64,000 nt of DNA from Amoeboaphelidium occidentale (taxonomy: Eukaryota; Aphelidiomycota; Aphelidea): assembly GCA_023515795.1 (NCBI GenBank), contig JALGPX010000042.1, positions 1-64,000 on the forward strand. Direction: 5' to 3'. The position numbers and the translations under genes were made by a program. The notes below the pieces were generated by a model. That model made no database searches. It saw only the letters and a list, made by a program, of their open reading frames with translations, and was not told where the DNA came from. Of this stretch, positions 8,680 to 17,737 are shown piece by piece (position 1 is the first letter of the stretch; each line of letters starts with the position of its first letter).

Positions 8680-10517
8680 ATGGCGCAAATCACAATTCGT
8701 CTCAGAGGCCCAACTGGAAACTTTCGAATTCAGGCCGCACCCTCCGATGATGTTTCTGTCCTCTACGCAAAAGTACGCTGTGGATTCTGACTTATAATAA
8801 CTGTGATAATTCTTTAGTGCGCTGACTTGGCAAAGCAGGAAATACTTTCAATTTCAAATCAGCCAAATAACAGCAGAGCTTTTCCTAAAGAAGGTGGTGC
8901 GACTCTGGAGGAATTTGGGATAAAACATGGCGATATGCTTTTCTTTACTGTCAAGGCTGCTGCAGCTGGTGCAGTTTTAAAGGAATCTACTGAGCAAGTT
9001 ACAACTTCTTCCAGTGTTAAGGAACATCCAATTGATGAATTACTATCAAAAGAAAATGGTTTAATCAAACGGACTAAAGACGTAAACTTTTGCAGGCACG
9101 GGGCTAATGGAATGTGTGACTATTGTATGCCTCTGGAACCTTATGATCAGAAGTATTTGTCAGAGAACAAGATCAAACACATGTCGTTTCAGTCATACTT
9201 ACGAAAGGTCGGTATCATTTCCACTGCATCGAATAAGAAACCGTCTGTTTCAGTTATGAGTTCATTAGAAGAGCCTTCATTCAAAGTTGATCCGAAATGT
9301 GATGCAGGTCATGAGCCTTACCCAAAGAGTATGTGTGCCAAGTGTCAGCCATCAGCTGTGGTTCTACAGCAACAAACATTTCGATTTATTGATCATGTAA
9401 CTAATTCTTTGAAACGATTAATTATTTTTAGGTTGAGTTTGAAAGTCCTGGTTTGGTTGATTCTTTTATTGGGTTCTGGCGTGCCACTGGTCTACAAAGG
9501 TTTGGGTATTTGTATGGAAAATACGATCGATACAATGAAGTTCCTTTGGGTATTAAGGCTGTTGTTTCAGCGATATATGAACCACCACAAAAGTCGTTTG
9601 TTGATGGAATAGAATTACTAGAAGAAGAGTTCAAGAAGGAAATTGTGGTGGTTGATGAGATTGCTGCTGAATTTGGTTTAGAACGTGTAGGGATGATTTA
9701 TACTGATTTGACAGATGATGGAACAGGAACTGGTAAAGTCATTTGTAGAAGGCATGTTGAATCTTTCTTTGTTTCATCAGTGGAATCTGTATTCATGGCG
9801 CTGGAACAGTTGGAACACAAGAACAAGACAAAATACTCATCATCTGGCGAGTATGGTTCAAAGTTTGCGACTGTGATTATTAGTGGTGATACTGATGGAA
9901 ATATTCATTTGAGTGCATATCAAGTGTCTGTGACTTGCATGTCTCTGGTGCGTGATGGTATTGTAGACGCTTCTGTGGATCCTCATTTGATGCTTGTTAG
10001 AGAGAGTACTCCAACGCATTATGTTCCTGAGGTCTTTTTCAAGTACAAGGACAAGTATGGTGTCACTGTGCAAGAAGCTGCTAAACCAACTTTCCCAGTT
10101 GATTACTTCATTGTTACAGTTACAGAAGGATTTCCACATTTAGTGAATCCATTCTTTAAAGCCAGCAATTTCCCTATAGAGAACAGAGGAGGTTTGAGTA
10201 TTCACAATATGAAGACTGTTGCTGATCATTTGGATAAGTTTCAACATCAAGCATTTAGTGATTTCCACTTTCTGTTGTATCTGAAGAAGGTTGTAACTAA
10301 ACCTGTTTGGGATGAGATTGTGTACTCTGTCGTAAAGAACAGACCAGTTAGTGAAGGTGTGGTACAGTATTTCAAAGATTTAGTAGCAGCATCAAAAGCT
10401 GAGACTAAATCAAGTACAGCCGCCGCAAATACTTCAACAACATGGACATGTTCACATTGCACATTTATCAACAGCAAAAGTGGAGACTGCGAAATGTGTG
10501 GTCTACCGCGCGAATAG
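8680..10517 (+). CDS. NPL4: Npl4, Cdc48/p97 ubiquitin cofactor
   Basis: With Ufd1 it recruits ubiquitylated substrates to the Cdc48 unfoldase for proteasomal and ER-associated degradation. Exons 8680-8772, 8818-9396 and 9432-10517 give 585 residues. The N-terminus (MAQITIRLRGPTGNFRIQ) is the ubiquitin-like domain. Next come two zinc motifs (FCRHGANGMCDYC and PKCDAGHEP...CAKC) and the MPN-like core with FIGFWRATGLQRFGYLYG. The end is an NZF finger (WTCSHCTFI...CEMCGLPRE) that binds ubiquitin. Yeast Npl4 lacks the NZF, whereas animal forms keep it, so this copy has the ancestral layout (family knowledge). Confidence 0.95.
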
Positions 10518-10545
10518 ACACAAGCTTACTTTGACGTCGCTTTAT

Positions 10546-11112
10546 TTACTCAGTCTTCATTTCTCCCTTCTCAGACACGTAGATACCATCCAAGAACTTA
10601 CGAATATCCTTGTTCTTGACCCTGCAGATCTGCTGAATGTTTGCAGCTGACTGAGAGACGTTCTCAATGTCGTTACCAACCAAGACTAATTCGTCCTTTT
10701 GTGACTTTGACATTTCAATCTGGACACCGTCCAACATTGGAACTTTTCTCAAAATACGTTCACCCAAGAAGTTTCTAATCTCCAAGCACTTTCCAGCATC
10801 AACAACGGAAGCGTTAATAGGAAAGTGCGCATAGACAAGACGCATTTTGTACTGGAAACCGTTCGTAACGCCCTTGATCATATTCTGAATGTGAGTGCAA
10901 ACAGTTCTTAGGCAGGCATTGTGTTTGCGAGTAGCGTGCCACATTGTAATCTTCAAAGTCTGGGGATTTGGGAAGGAAGTTTCCATGTCGACGTGCTTTA
11001 GCGCTTTTGTCAACGTGCCTCTTGGGCCGGTAACTTTGAAGACTCTTGAACGGACCTCGACCTTGATACCTTCAGGGATTTTAACGGTTTCCTCGACTTT
11101 AAGAACTTTCAT
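10546..11112 (-). CDS. RPL9: 60S ribosomal protein L9 (uL6)
   Basis: A single exon of 188 residues, usual length for eukaryotic L9. The start MKVLKVEETVKIPEGIKV and the segments VTGPRGTLTKALKH, HNACLRTVCTHIQNMIKGVT, FLGERILRKVPML and DELVLVGNDIENVSQSAA are characteristic. It binds the sarcin-ricin region of large-subunit rRNA near the factor-binding site. The gene has no intron, unlike many neighbours. It is tail-to-tail with Npl4, 28 bp apart. A run of A's lies just upstream of the start. Confidence 0.95.
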   Translation of the reverse strand: MKVLKVEETVKIPEGIKVEVRSRVFKVTGPRGTLTKALKHVDMETSFPNPQTLKITMWHATRKHNACLRTVCTHIQNMIKGVTNGFQYKMRLVYAHFPINASVVDAGKCLEIRNFLGERILRKVPMLDGVQIEMSKSQKDELVLVGNDIENVSQSAANIQQICRVKNKDIRKFLDGIYVSEKGEMKTE

Positions 11113-11232
11113 TTCAGCTCGTACACAAAAAAAATTTTCTTGATTCGGTTTTTCGGTTGATCCGGGCGCGATTGTTTCAGGCGCGGCTTGGAAGATAAAG
11201 ACGCAGTTTATTTTAAAGTCGAGTAATACTTC

Positions 11233-12484
11233 CTATTGCGTAAACACGCTTCTGTAAGAGTCGATATTGAAGCATTTAAAGATCTTCTGGATAGCATTTA
11301 CATAATCATCATCGCTAGCTTCTTCATATATACAATCGAAAACATCATGCATCCATTCGCTCTTGATCTCTGGAAGTAAATCATCAAGACAAACTACCTT
11401 CGCGCTTATGTTCAGGTTCGAGAAGCATTCAATATAATCACTTGTAGTAGCACAATCGAAATAGTCAAAAACAGCCTATAACGATCAATTAACTTTGAAT
11501 AAGCGATAGTTTTACCTTTAGCTTAGAAACAGCGATACAAGCATCATTATAGAAATCAAATACAAACTGATGCAATAATTCATAAAGAATAAATTCATGA
11601 TTCCGTACAAATTCAAATACGTGCTCAATGTAAGCAAACTTCAGCGCCATGAGATTAGAGACGTAATTAGAGTATGCCCTGTGCATATCAGATCTTAATT
11701 TATCAAAACTTTTCTGTAGCTTCTCATTAAACTCAATTATAGTATTGTAAATGTACTCGACTTCAGACAATGTCATTGAGAATTCTTTCGCCAACTGAGA
11801 CAAATACTCCTGAGCAGATCGAAATGAAACACGTATTGCCAAATCTTTGAATGCGCTCAAAGAAACACAGAATATGCGGTTGAATGAGAAGTAGTCACAG
11901 AGTTGTTTCATCTCAAACAGTATCGCGGGAAGAACACGCTTTGTGTGAAACAGACTCAACTCCTTCACAATCGAATCGCGCAAGTGCGATTTCTCTCTGG
12001 CCAACTGTAATTCAATATCCCTGTCAGCCTGTAACAAATGCTGCGGTCTTTGCTTATAAAGTATATGATTGTTTGGCTTTGTAGGTGTGATCTTCGGAAC
12101 AGGAGCAATATTGACTTCAGTAACACCTGGACCACCATCAGATACACCCGGACCGCTCACAAGAGAAGTATCACCTTCAGAAACCAGCGATTGAAACTTC
12201 GGATCCTTCACAGATTCCATTTCATTCAAAGCACTTGTAGCAAATGTCGACTGGAACTCATCGAAACCATCAGAGTGTTCAGGGCTGGAGCTTTCCATAG
12301 GGTCATTGTCGGTTCTGACAGAGCGCTCTTTAAGCAAAATGGCCATTTGCTGCCGTTCAGTGAGTCTCGGAACCAGCTCAGTCTTTTGTTGGATTTTACC
12401 CTGAAGCTGCTTGAATTCATTGAATTTACTCCACGAAGGCGTCTTAATTTTCTTTTTCTTCCTACTTCGATGGTTCTGTGTCAT
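11233..12484 (-). CDS. Unknown, largely helical protein with basic N-terminus
   Basis: Two exons (12484-11516 and 11475-11233, intron 40 bp) give 403 residues. The start MTQNHRSRKKKKIKTPSW holds a likely nuclear localisation signal. Residues about 30-150 are Ser/Pro/Gln-rich and probably disordered. From about residue 160 the chain is predicted helical by eye (long Leu/Phe/Lys periodicities such as FVRNHEFILYELLHQFVFDFYND), ending in an acidic stretch. I do not recognise the family. Splicing is supported because the second exon stays open to a TAG with normal codon use. Confidence 0.6.
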
Positions 12485-12918
12485 TTAAATAATTATTGCC
12501 GTAGGTTAAGAGTGTGCCTAAAGAGAGATTTCGGTGCGCTCGCCAGGAAAAGTTTGCAAGGGACTCTGAAACAATTTGGGCCAAGCTGCTTGTGATAGCC
12601 TCAGAGTGACAGTAACGTTAAAACGACAAAGCGAAAAGACGATGTGAGCATCGTAGTAATATCAATGTTTAACGCGTCACTCTGATCAATAATCGTGACA
12701 AAGAATGGTCCATTTATAGTATAGTTTCAGGCATAATGCAATGATAAAAAAGGGCTAAATTACCAGAACAGGTGCTTAATATGGACAGTGAAAAATACCC
12801 TTTTCTGATATATTCGAAAATTTCTGGTCCTTACAGAGAAATGAATAACCCTAGAAAACATGAAACTTGCCGTTGGCGAATTTGATCGACATGCCAACCC
12901 AAATTTTTTGTTTCCGAA
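12485..12918. other. Intergenic region upstream of the Crinkler-type gene
   Basis: 434 bp without a convincing gene on either strand. Only antisense open frames without codon bias are present. It would hold the divergent promoters of the unknown helical protein and the ATPase-nuclease. No repeat shared with the other regions was seen. Confidence 0.4.
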
Positions 12919-15726
12919 ATGTCGACACCGCAGCCCGAAAGAGAGCAAGCTGACGTCGAAATGACTGACCGAGACGATGATTTCATTGACTGGTCCATTA
13001 AAGACGTTGAAGTGGTGGCTGCTGAGGGCTTTATGTCGGCCTTAATCTTCAAAGATGCTTCAGTTCACAGTAACCGAGAACTTCAGGCTACAATCAAGGC
13101 CAAGTTGGTGGAAGTACTTCGCAGTGTCTTTGTAGATAATGCTGCTTTAAATGCTTTATGTCAGTATCTTAATTATGTGAATTACTTGATCATGTATGGC
13201 AAGACAAGGAGCCAATTGATTGAAGCTATGAAGAGTTTGGTGCCATTGAAGAAGCAAGAAACTATCAATGAGGATCGTATTGACATGCAGGCCCTGAAGA
13301 ATTCTTTTGGAATTGCCTTTAACGACAACGATGCTCTGGTCGATAGCTTTATTTCTAATTTCATGGTCGAATTTGGTAAACAGTGGCGGCGTGGCTCTAA
13401 CAAAGTTTTATCCCCTTATTGCAGTCTTGTGCAGTCTTCTGGTTGTGGCAAGTCAAGGTTCTTAAGGGAAGTGGGTAAGAAGGCCTTTGTGTTTTTCGTA
13501 TGCCTTCGTGACTCAAAAAGCGTGGTTAGTACTTATCCGCCGAGGTCTGCTTGTGCTGATTACTTGCTGCCTCCTGAAACAAAAGAGATTGAAAAAACCT
13601 ACTATTTGAACTTCTTTCTTGCTTGTTTGGCTTATTTAGAACAGCACCTGAAGGAAAATGAATTTGAGTACAAAGAAGCGTTGGAACCAAGAAGAAATAT
13701 CAATCCCGAAGAGCCTGGGCCAAGCTCATCTGGAGACTCTAAAATCTGGAGTAAATTCATTGACAGGCAATTTGAAACTCCATCTTCCATTAATCAAAGT
13801 ACCGTTATGGGCGGAGCATTTTGGGATAAGGTGGGCGAGCACTTGAAAAAGGCACAGGCATCGCAAGATTCTAAACAGATAATTGACGGCTTTGCTTTGT
13901 TATGCAAGTACAAAGTTCCGGTATTATTTGCCTTCGATGAAGCCCGTGCTCTGTTGCGGCATGCGAAATCTGCTAACTCTTCTGGCGACCAAGTAGAGAA
14001 TTTGTTTAGAATTGTAAGGCGCGATTTGGCATTATTTGCGAACAGTGAGGGTCAGCCTATTGTTACTGCGATTTTTACAGATACCAATTCGAAAGTTGCA
14101 AATTTCAGTGGTCCTGATCGTTTGGATCCTTCCTATCGCATAGGTGCGAGTTTCAAACTCAAAGAACCGAAATGGTTGTTGCCTGGATGGTCTTCAGCTC
14201 CAAGAGATTTATGGGAAACTCACAAAGAATCGTATGCGCACTTCTTTCGTCCAGCTGCTTCCGGCGCCGTTAAACCTGTTGAAGATAGTATGGACACGGA
14301 TTCTTTGGATTCGCCAGCAACGACACCTATAGAGTTTGCAAATACAGAGGCGCCCCAGTCTTCTGCGACCAATGCTGCTGTTGCCGTCGACCAACTCTTG
14401 CGTTATTACTATTCTATTGGTCGCCCTTTGTGGTACAGCTTCATTCAAGGTTATGAAAAACGTTTAGCTGCTGTAGGTCGACCTTTGAAAGCATATGAAT
14501 ACGAGGATATTGTTTCGACTGCCAGGATGAAGCTAGCGTCGAATGATCTGAAGAAGAAAGTCACCGACGCCAGATCGATATTGGCGGTGCTAAATTGCAG
14601 GTTATGTTTTTCCATATCTGGTAGCAGTATTGTTGCATCGCAATTGGTGTCTGATGGGATGGCTCTGAATGTTTACACAGGCAATAATCGGGAGTTTTTA
14701 ACCATCGGCTATCCGTTTGAGCCCATGCTAGTTAATGCGAGTGTTTATTGGATGAACAACGCTAGAATTTCATACCTCGACCAAGTGAAGGTGCTTGTCG
14801 ATTCATTAATGGAGGGTCAAGTACTTTACGGTTACAAAGGGGAATTGATGTCCAGGCTGCTGTTGACCTGGGCGTTTGATTGTGCGGTTCAGAAACATAT
14901 CACCACGGAGAAGGAAGAATTGTTTATTGACCTTTATGCTGTTACTGTTCGTCAGTTCTTGCTGAGTTTGTACGGAGAAGATGCAATTAAAGCCTTGGAA
15001 GTATCATGTCACATGACGGATGTTACCGACGCAAGAAAGAAAAACTTGGATTCTTTGTTAAATGGATATGTGAGAATTGGCAAATGGATCAAGTTAGATG
15101 CTGCACCAAAGAACGATAAAGCAAGCTACTACTTTAGTCTAGGCGCGGCTTTGATGACTACGGAGCAGCAGCCGGGCTGTGACAAGTTGATCCCTGTCTA
15201 TTTGAAAGATCGTAATGCTTTTACTTGGATACACATTGAGGATAAAAACTGTAAAAAAACTAAAAATGGGCTTCAGCATGCAATGCAAACTTCATTCAAG
15301 TCTGTGTTCGACGAAGATCCAGAGAACCCTTATCTTATGCTGTTCATCCAACTTGATTCAGAACATCAACCAGGCGTAGAAACGTTATTTGGAGGAACTA
15401 AAAGCAATGAAGGAACTATGGCAACGAGGAACAATAAGCCCGGCAAAGAGCCCAAAAAAGAACATTTGTACAAGTTTGCACTTGGTTCCTACAAAGTGAC
15501 CACAAGTGTGTTTAAGTTTCTTCAAGAAAAAGCTGGTGATGGTATTGTAGAGAATTTGGAACTTTTGAGGAAAGAGAAGTTCAAGTCTGAATACAAGGAT
15601 CCTGCTTTTATTAAAGAATACGAGAAGGTTTCCGCAAGTTGGCCATTGGAAGGCGAAAGCTTCGTGCCTTTCCAATTCAAAAAACCTGATGAAAAGAAGA
15701 CAGAGCTGACTAACAAAAATCAATAA
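12919..15726 (+). CDS. Crinkler-type P-loop ATPase with PD-(D/E)xK-like C-terminus
   Basis: A single exon of 935 residues, the longest intronless forward gene here. Walker A is SSGCGKSR near residue 173, followed by YPPRSACADYLLPP. Walker B is PVLFAFDEARALL near 333, with a sensor-like region (VTAIFTDTNSKVANFSGP). The motif SIGRPLWYSFI lies near 498. These elements in this order mark the NTPase modules of Crinkler (CRN/CR) effectors and related transposon-derived proteins. Near 750-775, QQPGCDKLIPVYL and WIHIEDKN resemble the D...E-x-K core of restriction-type nucleases. The usual N-terminal CRN ubiquitin-like header is not evident, and there is no signal peptide. Whether it is an effector, a domesticated transposon protein or a conflict system gene cannot be told. 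Confidence 0.7.
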   Translation: MSTPQPEREQADVEMTDRDDDFIDWSIKDVEVVAAEGFMSALIFKDASVHSNRELQATIKAKLVEVLRSVFVDNAALNALCQYLNYVNYLIMYGKTRSQLIEAMKSLVPLKKQETINEDRIDMQALKNSFGIAFNDNDALVDSFISNFMVEFGKQWRRGSNKVLSPYCSLVQSSGCGKSRFLREVGKKAFVFFVCLRDSKSVVSTYPPRSACADYLLPPETKEIEKTYYLNFFLACLAYLEQHLKENEFEYKEALEPRRNINPEEPGPSSSGDSKIWSKFIDRQFETPSSINQSTVMGGAFWDKVGEHLKKAQASQDSKQIIDGFALLCKYKVPVLFAFDEARALLRHAKSANSSGDQVENLFRIVRRDLALFANSEGQPIVTAIFTDTNSKVANFSGPDRLDPSYRIGASFKLKEPKWLLPGWSSAPRDLWETHKESYAHFFRPAASGAVKPVEDSMDTDSLDSPATTPIEFANTEAPQSSATNAAVAVDQLLRYYYSIGRPLWYSFIQGYEKRLAAVGRPLKAYEYEDIVSTARMKLASNDLKKKVTDARSILAVLNCRLCFSISGSSIVASQLVSDGMALNVYTGNNREFLTIGYPFEPMLVNASVYWMNNARISYLDQVKVLVDSLMEGQVLYGYKGELMSRLLLTWAFDCAVQKHITTEKEELFIDLYAVTVRQFLLSLYGEDAIKALEVSCHMTDVTDARKKNLDSLLNGYVRIGKWIKLDAAPKNDKASYYFSLGAALMTTEQQPGCDKLIPVYLKDRNAFTWIHIEDKNCKKTKNGLQHAMQTSFKSVFDEDPENPYLMLFIQLDSEHQPGVETLFGGTKSNEGTMATRNNKPGKEPKKEHLYKFALGSYKVTTSVFKFLQEKAGDGIVENLELLRKEKFKSEYKDPAFIKEYEKVSASWPLEGESFVPFQFKKPDEKKTELTNKNQ

Positions 15727-15778
15727 CACATTATAACCCTACAGGCCAAGTGGCATCTTTCCCACAGACTATTCGATT

Positions 15779-16117
15779 ATGAACAAATATGCAATAAATC
15801 GTTTTATAAACTTCCTCAGGAAAATTTTGGTATCATCGTGCTTTAGCTGTTGTTCGTGTACGGGACAAGCGGCGAAACTCATCCTCGATACACCAGCCTC
15901 TGCACTCAAACGCAAATTACAAACATCACAGGAAGTTATGAGGGACACGTTAGGATTTACAAGAGCACGTTATTACGCAAAGATTTATGCGGAACTACGC
16001 GCCATCGAAATCAATTTGAAAAAAATTTATTCAAAAAAGGTTTCAGTCCAACAACATATCGCCCTTCAACTTTTGGCTCATCGTCTTGTTTCCTGTCAAA
16101 TAGTCAACAAGGCTTAA
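15779..16117 (+). CDS. Doubtful small reading frame after the Crinkler-type gene
   Basis: The 316 bp between the ATPase-nuclease and DJ-1 hold two overlapping open frames. One (112 residues from 15779) is Lys/Arg-rich and helical by eye (SQEVMRDTLGFTRARYYAKIY). The other, from about 15744 through 16155, would need a very short intron to stay open. Either frame runs about 75-110 bp into the 3' end of DJ-1 on the other strand. I recognise no family. It may be a small gene, a decayed gene fragment, or simply 3' untranslated sequence. Confidence 0.2.
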   Translation: MNKYAINRFINFLRKILVSSCFSCCSCTGQAAKLILDTPASALKRKLQTSQEVMRDTLGFTRARYYAKIYAELRAIEINLKKIYSKKVSVQQHIALQLLAHRLVSCQIVNKA

Positions 16118-16612
16118 AGCGAAATCAAATGAAGTTGCAGGGCCTTTGGATGTGATCAAATTGCCATCAACAACTACACGCTCATTCTCAATGTAATGAT
16201 AACCACCAGCCTGATCAAATTCTTCTTTGAATGAAGGGTAACTTGTTATCTTTCTGCCCTTAGCGACACCAGCTTTTAGCAATGCAGTAGGTGCAGCACA
16301 AATAGCAGCCAAAGACTTGTCATTGTAGAATGTCTTGATAAGTTCCAGAACTTTTGGTGAGTTTTTGAAAGCTTCAGTGCCTCCGTAACCACCAGGCAAT
16401 ATCATGATATCATAATCTTGTACGTTTACTTGGTTCAACTTGATATCAGGGACAATCTTGACACCTCTAGAGCATTCAACATAATTCTCATTGCCACCAA
16501 CTGCAGCAACAGTAACTTTAATGTCAGCCCTTGCCAAAGTGTCAATGACAACGACAGCCTCGATTTCCTCTGAACCGGGTGCAATTAAAACTAAAGCGTT
16601 CTTCTTTGTCAT
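16043..16612 (-). CDS. PARK7: DJ-1/PARK7 family protein
   Basis: A single exon of 189 residues, exactly the usual length. The reactive cysteine sits in the nucleophile elbow AAICAAPTAL (near residue 106), with the conserved Glu near residue 18 (APGSEEIEAVVVIDTL) and the GGYGGTEAF segment. Family members are cytosolic or mitochondrial and are described as oxidative-stress protectors and glyoxalase/deglycase enzymes acting on methylglyoxal adducts. It starts at ATG 16612. Close to human DJ-1 in length and motif, unlike the longer yeast Hsp31 class. Confidence 0.95.
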   Translation of the reverse strand: MTKKNALVLIAPGSEEIEAVVVIDTLARADIKVTVAAVGGNENYVECSRGVKIVPDIKLNQVNVQDYDIMILPGGYGGTEAFKNSPKVLELIKTFYNDKSLAAICAAPTALLKAGVAKGRKITSYPSFKEEFDQAGGYHYIENERVVVDGNLITSKGPATSFDFALSLVDYLTGNKTMSQKLKGDMLLD

Positions 16613-16716
16613 TCTGTGGAAACTTTGAGAGAAAGCCGACTGATCACAAGACGCTCGGTAAGGAAGTTGTCGCGCGATGGCTTATTCGTAATTAATTGTA
16701 AGATTTATGATATTCG

Positions 16717-16950
16717 ATGATGACTGAATTATCTTCATTTAGAGAGGATTTCATTCTGTCTCTTGAAAGGTTGTTTCAACATGACAGTAAGGGGCTTCAA
16801 CAAGCGCTTCCTCCAAAACGATGACTCATCAGTAACTGCAGTTCTTTTCCTCAAGAGTTAGCTATGCAGCGTTTACCATTGGCGAAAGGAGTTCAAGAGT
16901 ATTTATTAGAGGAGAACATTCTTAATGAAAATTTTGGTTACAATTTTTAA
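16717..16950 (+). CDS. Possible 54-residue spliced protein
   Basis: In the gap between DJ-1 and the small secreted protein, ATG 16717 opens MMTELSSFREDFILSLERLFQHD. Splicing 16787-16855 (GTAAGG...TCAAG) joins it in frame to LAMQRLPLAKGVQEYLLEEN and a TAA at 16948. The predicted product is amphipathic and helical. The intron is longer than most here and there is no recognised family. It could equally be non-coding. Confidence 0.25.
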
Positions 16951-17038
16951 GGCGCGTTGGTCCAGTTGTTTAAAACTAGGAATTCATCTTAGTTTGACTT
17001 GTTCAAAATAGATACATTTGCCCTCGGGCACCGCGCCT
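16950..17038. ncRNA. Candidate structured RNA with closing stem and T-run
   Basis: The ends aggcgcg (16950-16956) and cgcgcct (17032-17038) pair perfectly over 7 bp. Inside, tgccc and gggca can form a second stem next to the 3' strand. ttggtccagttg near 16957 fits the Pol III A-box pattern, gttcaaaa near 17000 faintly resembles a B box, and ttccctttttacc follows, a possible Pol III stop. It does not fold as a tRNA: there is no T-loop before the acceptor strand and no good D-stem. It may also be a structured 3' UTR. Confidence 0.25.
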
Positions 17039-17335
17039 TCCCTTTTTACCTGGTAGTTATAGTGTGCCTCTGCCACCAGAATACTCTTCAAGTCTTCATT
17101 TATCAACCAACTGTGTTATTTTTTAGCTTGTTTGAAGTAGCTATTGTTTCTCCTTGAGACTTCTGGGCCGAGTTCGATTTGCGCCCGTGCTGAGTTTTAC
17201 GTTTGGCTTGCAGTACTACGTGTCATACACGACATGGAATTCCACTCAATCAAGACACGCCCAGACGTCGTACAGAGTTTCAAGTTGTGTAATGATGTAG
17301 ACTTGACGTTTGAAACTCTACTTTTCTACAATTTG

Positions 17336-17680
17336 ATGAAGTTACTTAGTTTAGGATCACTATTCGCTCTTTACTGTATTGTTTCAACTACTCCCGTGCC
17401 ACAAGAAGCCCCGCCAGCTGAAGGAAATCTTGTTCCTCTTGGTCAAGCTATGGCTAAGAGTATCACTGAAGCATCATCTAATGGTACATCTGTCCCAATT
17501 GAAGACGTTGTACCAATAACAAAGATGAATGTTGAGAAGGAAAATCCAATAGCTGGTGCAAAGCCTGACTATGGCAATATGACAATGCATCAGAGACTTA
17601 TGCTTCTATTGGAGGTTATCACGCAATTGGCAGCGCAGGAACAGTCTCTTGCAGCCGCAACATCTGCGCCGCCAGCTTAG
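17336..17680 (+). CDS. Small secreted protein, unknown
   Basis: About 114 residues from ATG 17336, chosen because it opens a clear signal peptide (MKLLSLGSLFALYCIVST) followed by a Pro/Ala/Glu-rich mature part. The frame is open upstream to 17144 but those residues look like untranslated sequence. The mature protein has a couple of N-glycosylation sites (NGTS, NMT), a hydrophobic amphipathic segment (QRLMLLLEVITQLAAQEQ) near the end and no cysteine pattern. No family recognised. AATAAA-like signals follow within 40 bp of the stop. Confidence 0.55.
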   Translation: MKLLSLGSLFALYCIVSTTPVPQEAPPAEGNLVPLGQAMAKSITEASSNGTSVPIEDVVPITKMNVEKENPIAGAKPDYGNMTMHQRLMLLLEVITQLAAQEQSLAAATSAPPA

Positions 17681-17737
17681 TGTCGCGTTTACTAATTCGC
17701 ATATAATGCAAATAAATATTTCGTTCCTCAAACAATC

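Noticed and set aside
15385-15729. 114-residue reverse frame at the end of the Crinkler-type gene
   Set aside because: Antisense to well-supported coding sequence, no motif.
16951-17037. tRNA gene
   Set aside because: The acceptor-like stem is good, but there is no 7-nt T-loop next to the 3' strand and no workable D-stem or anticodon stem; listed only as a candidate structured RNA.
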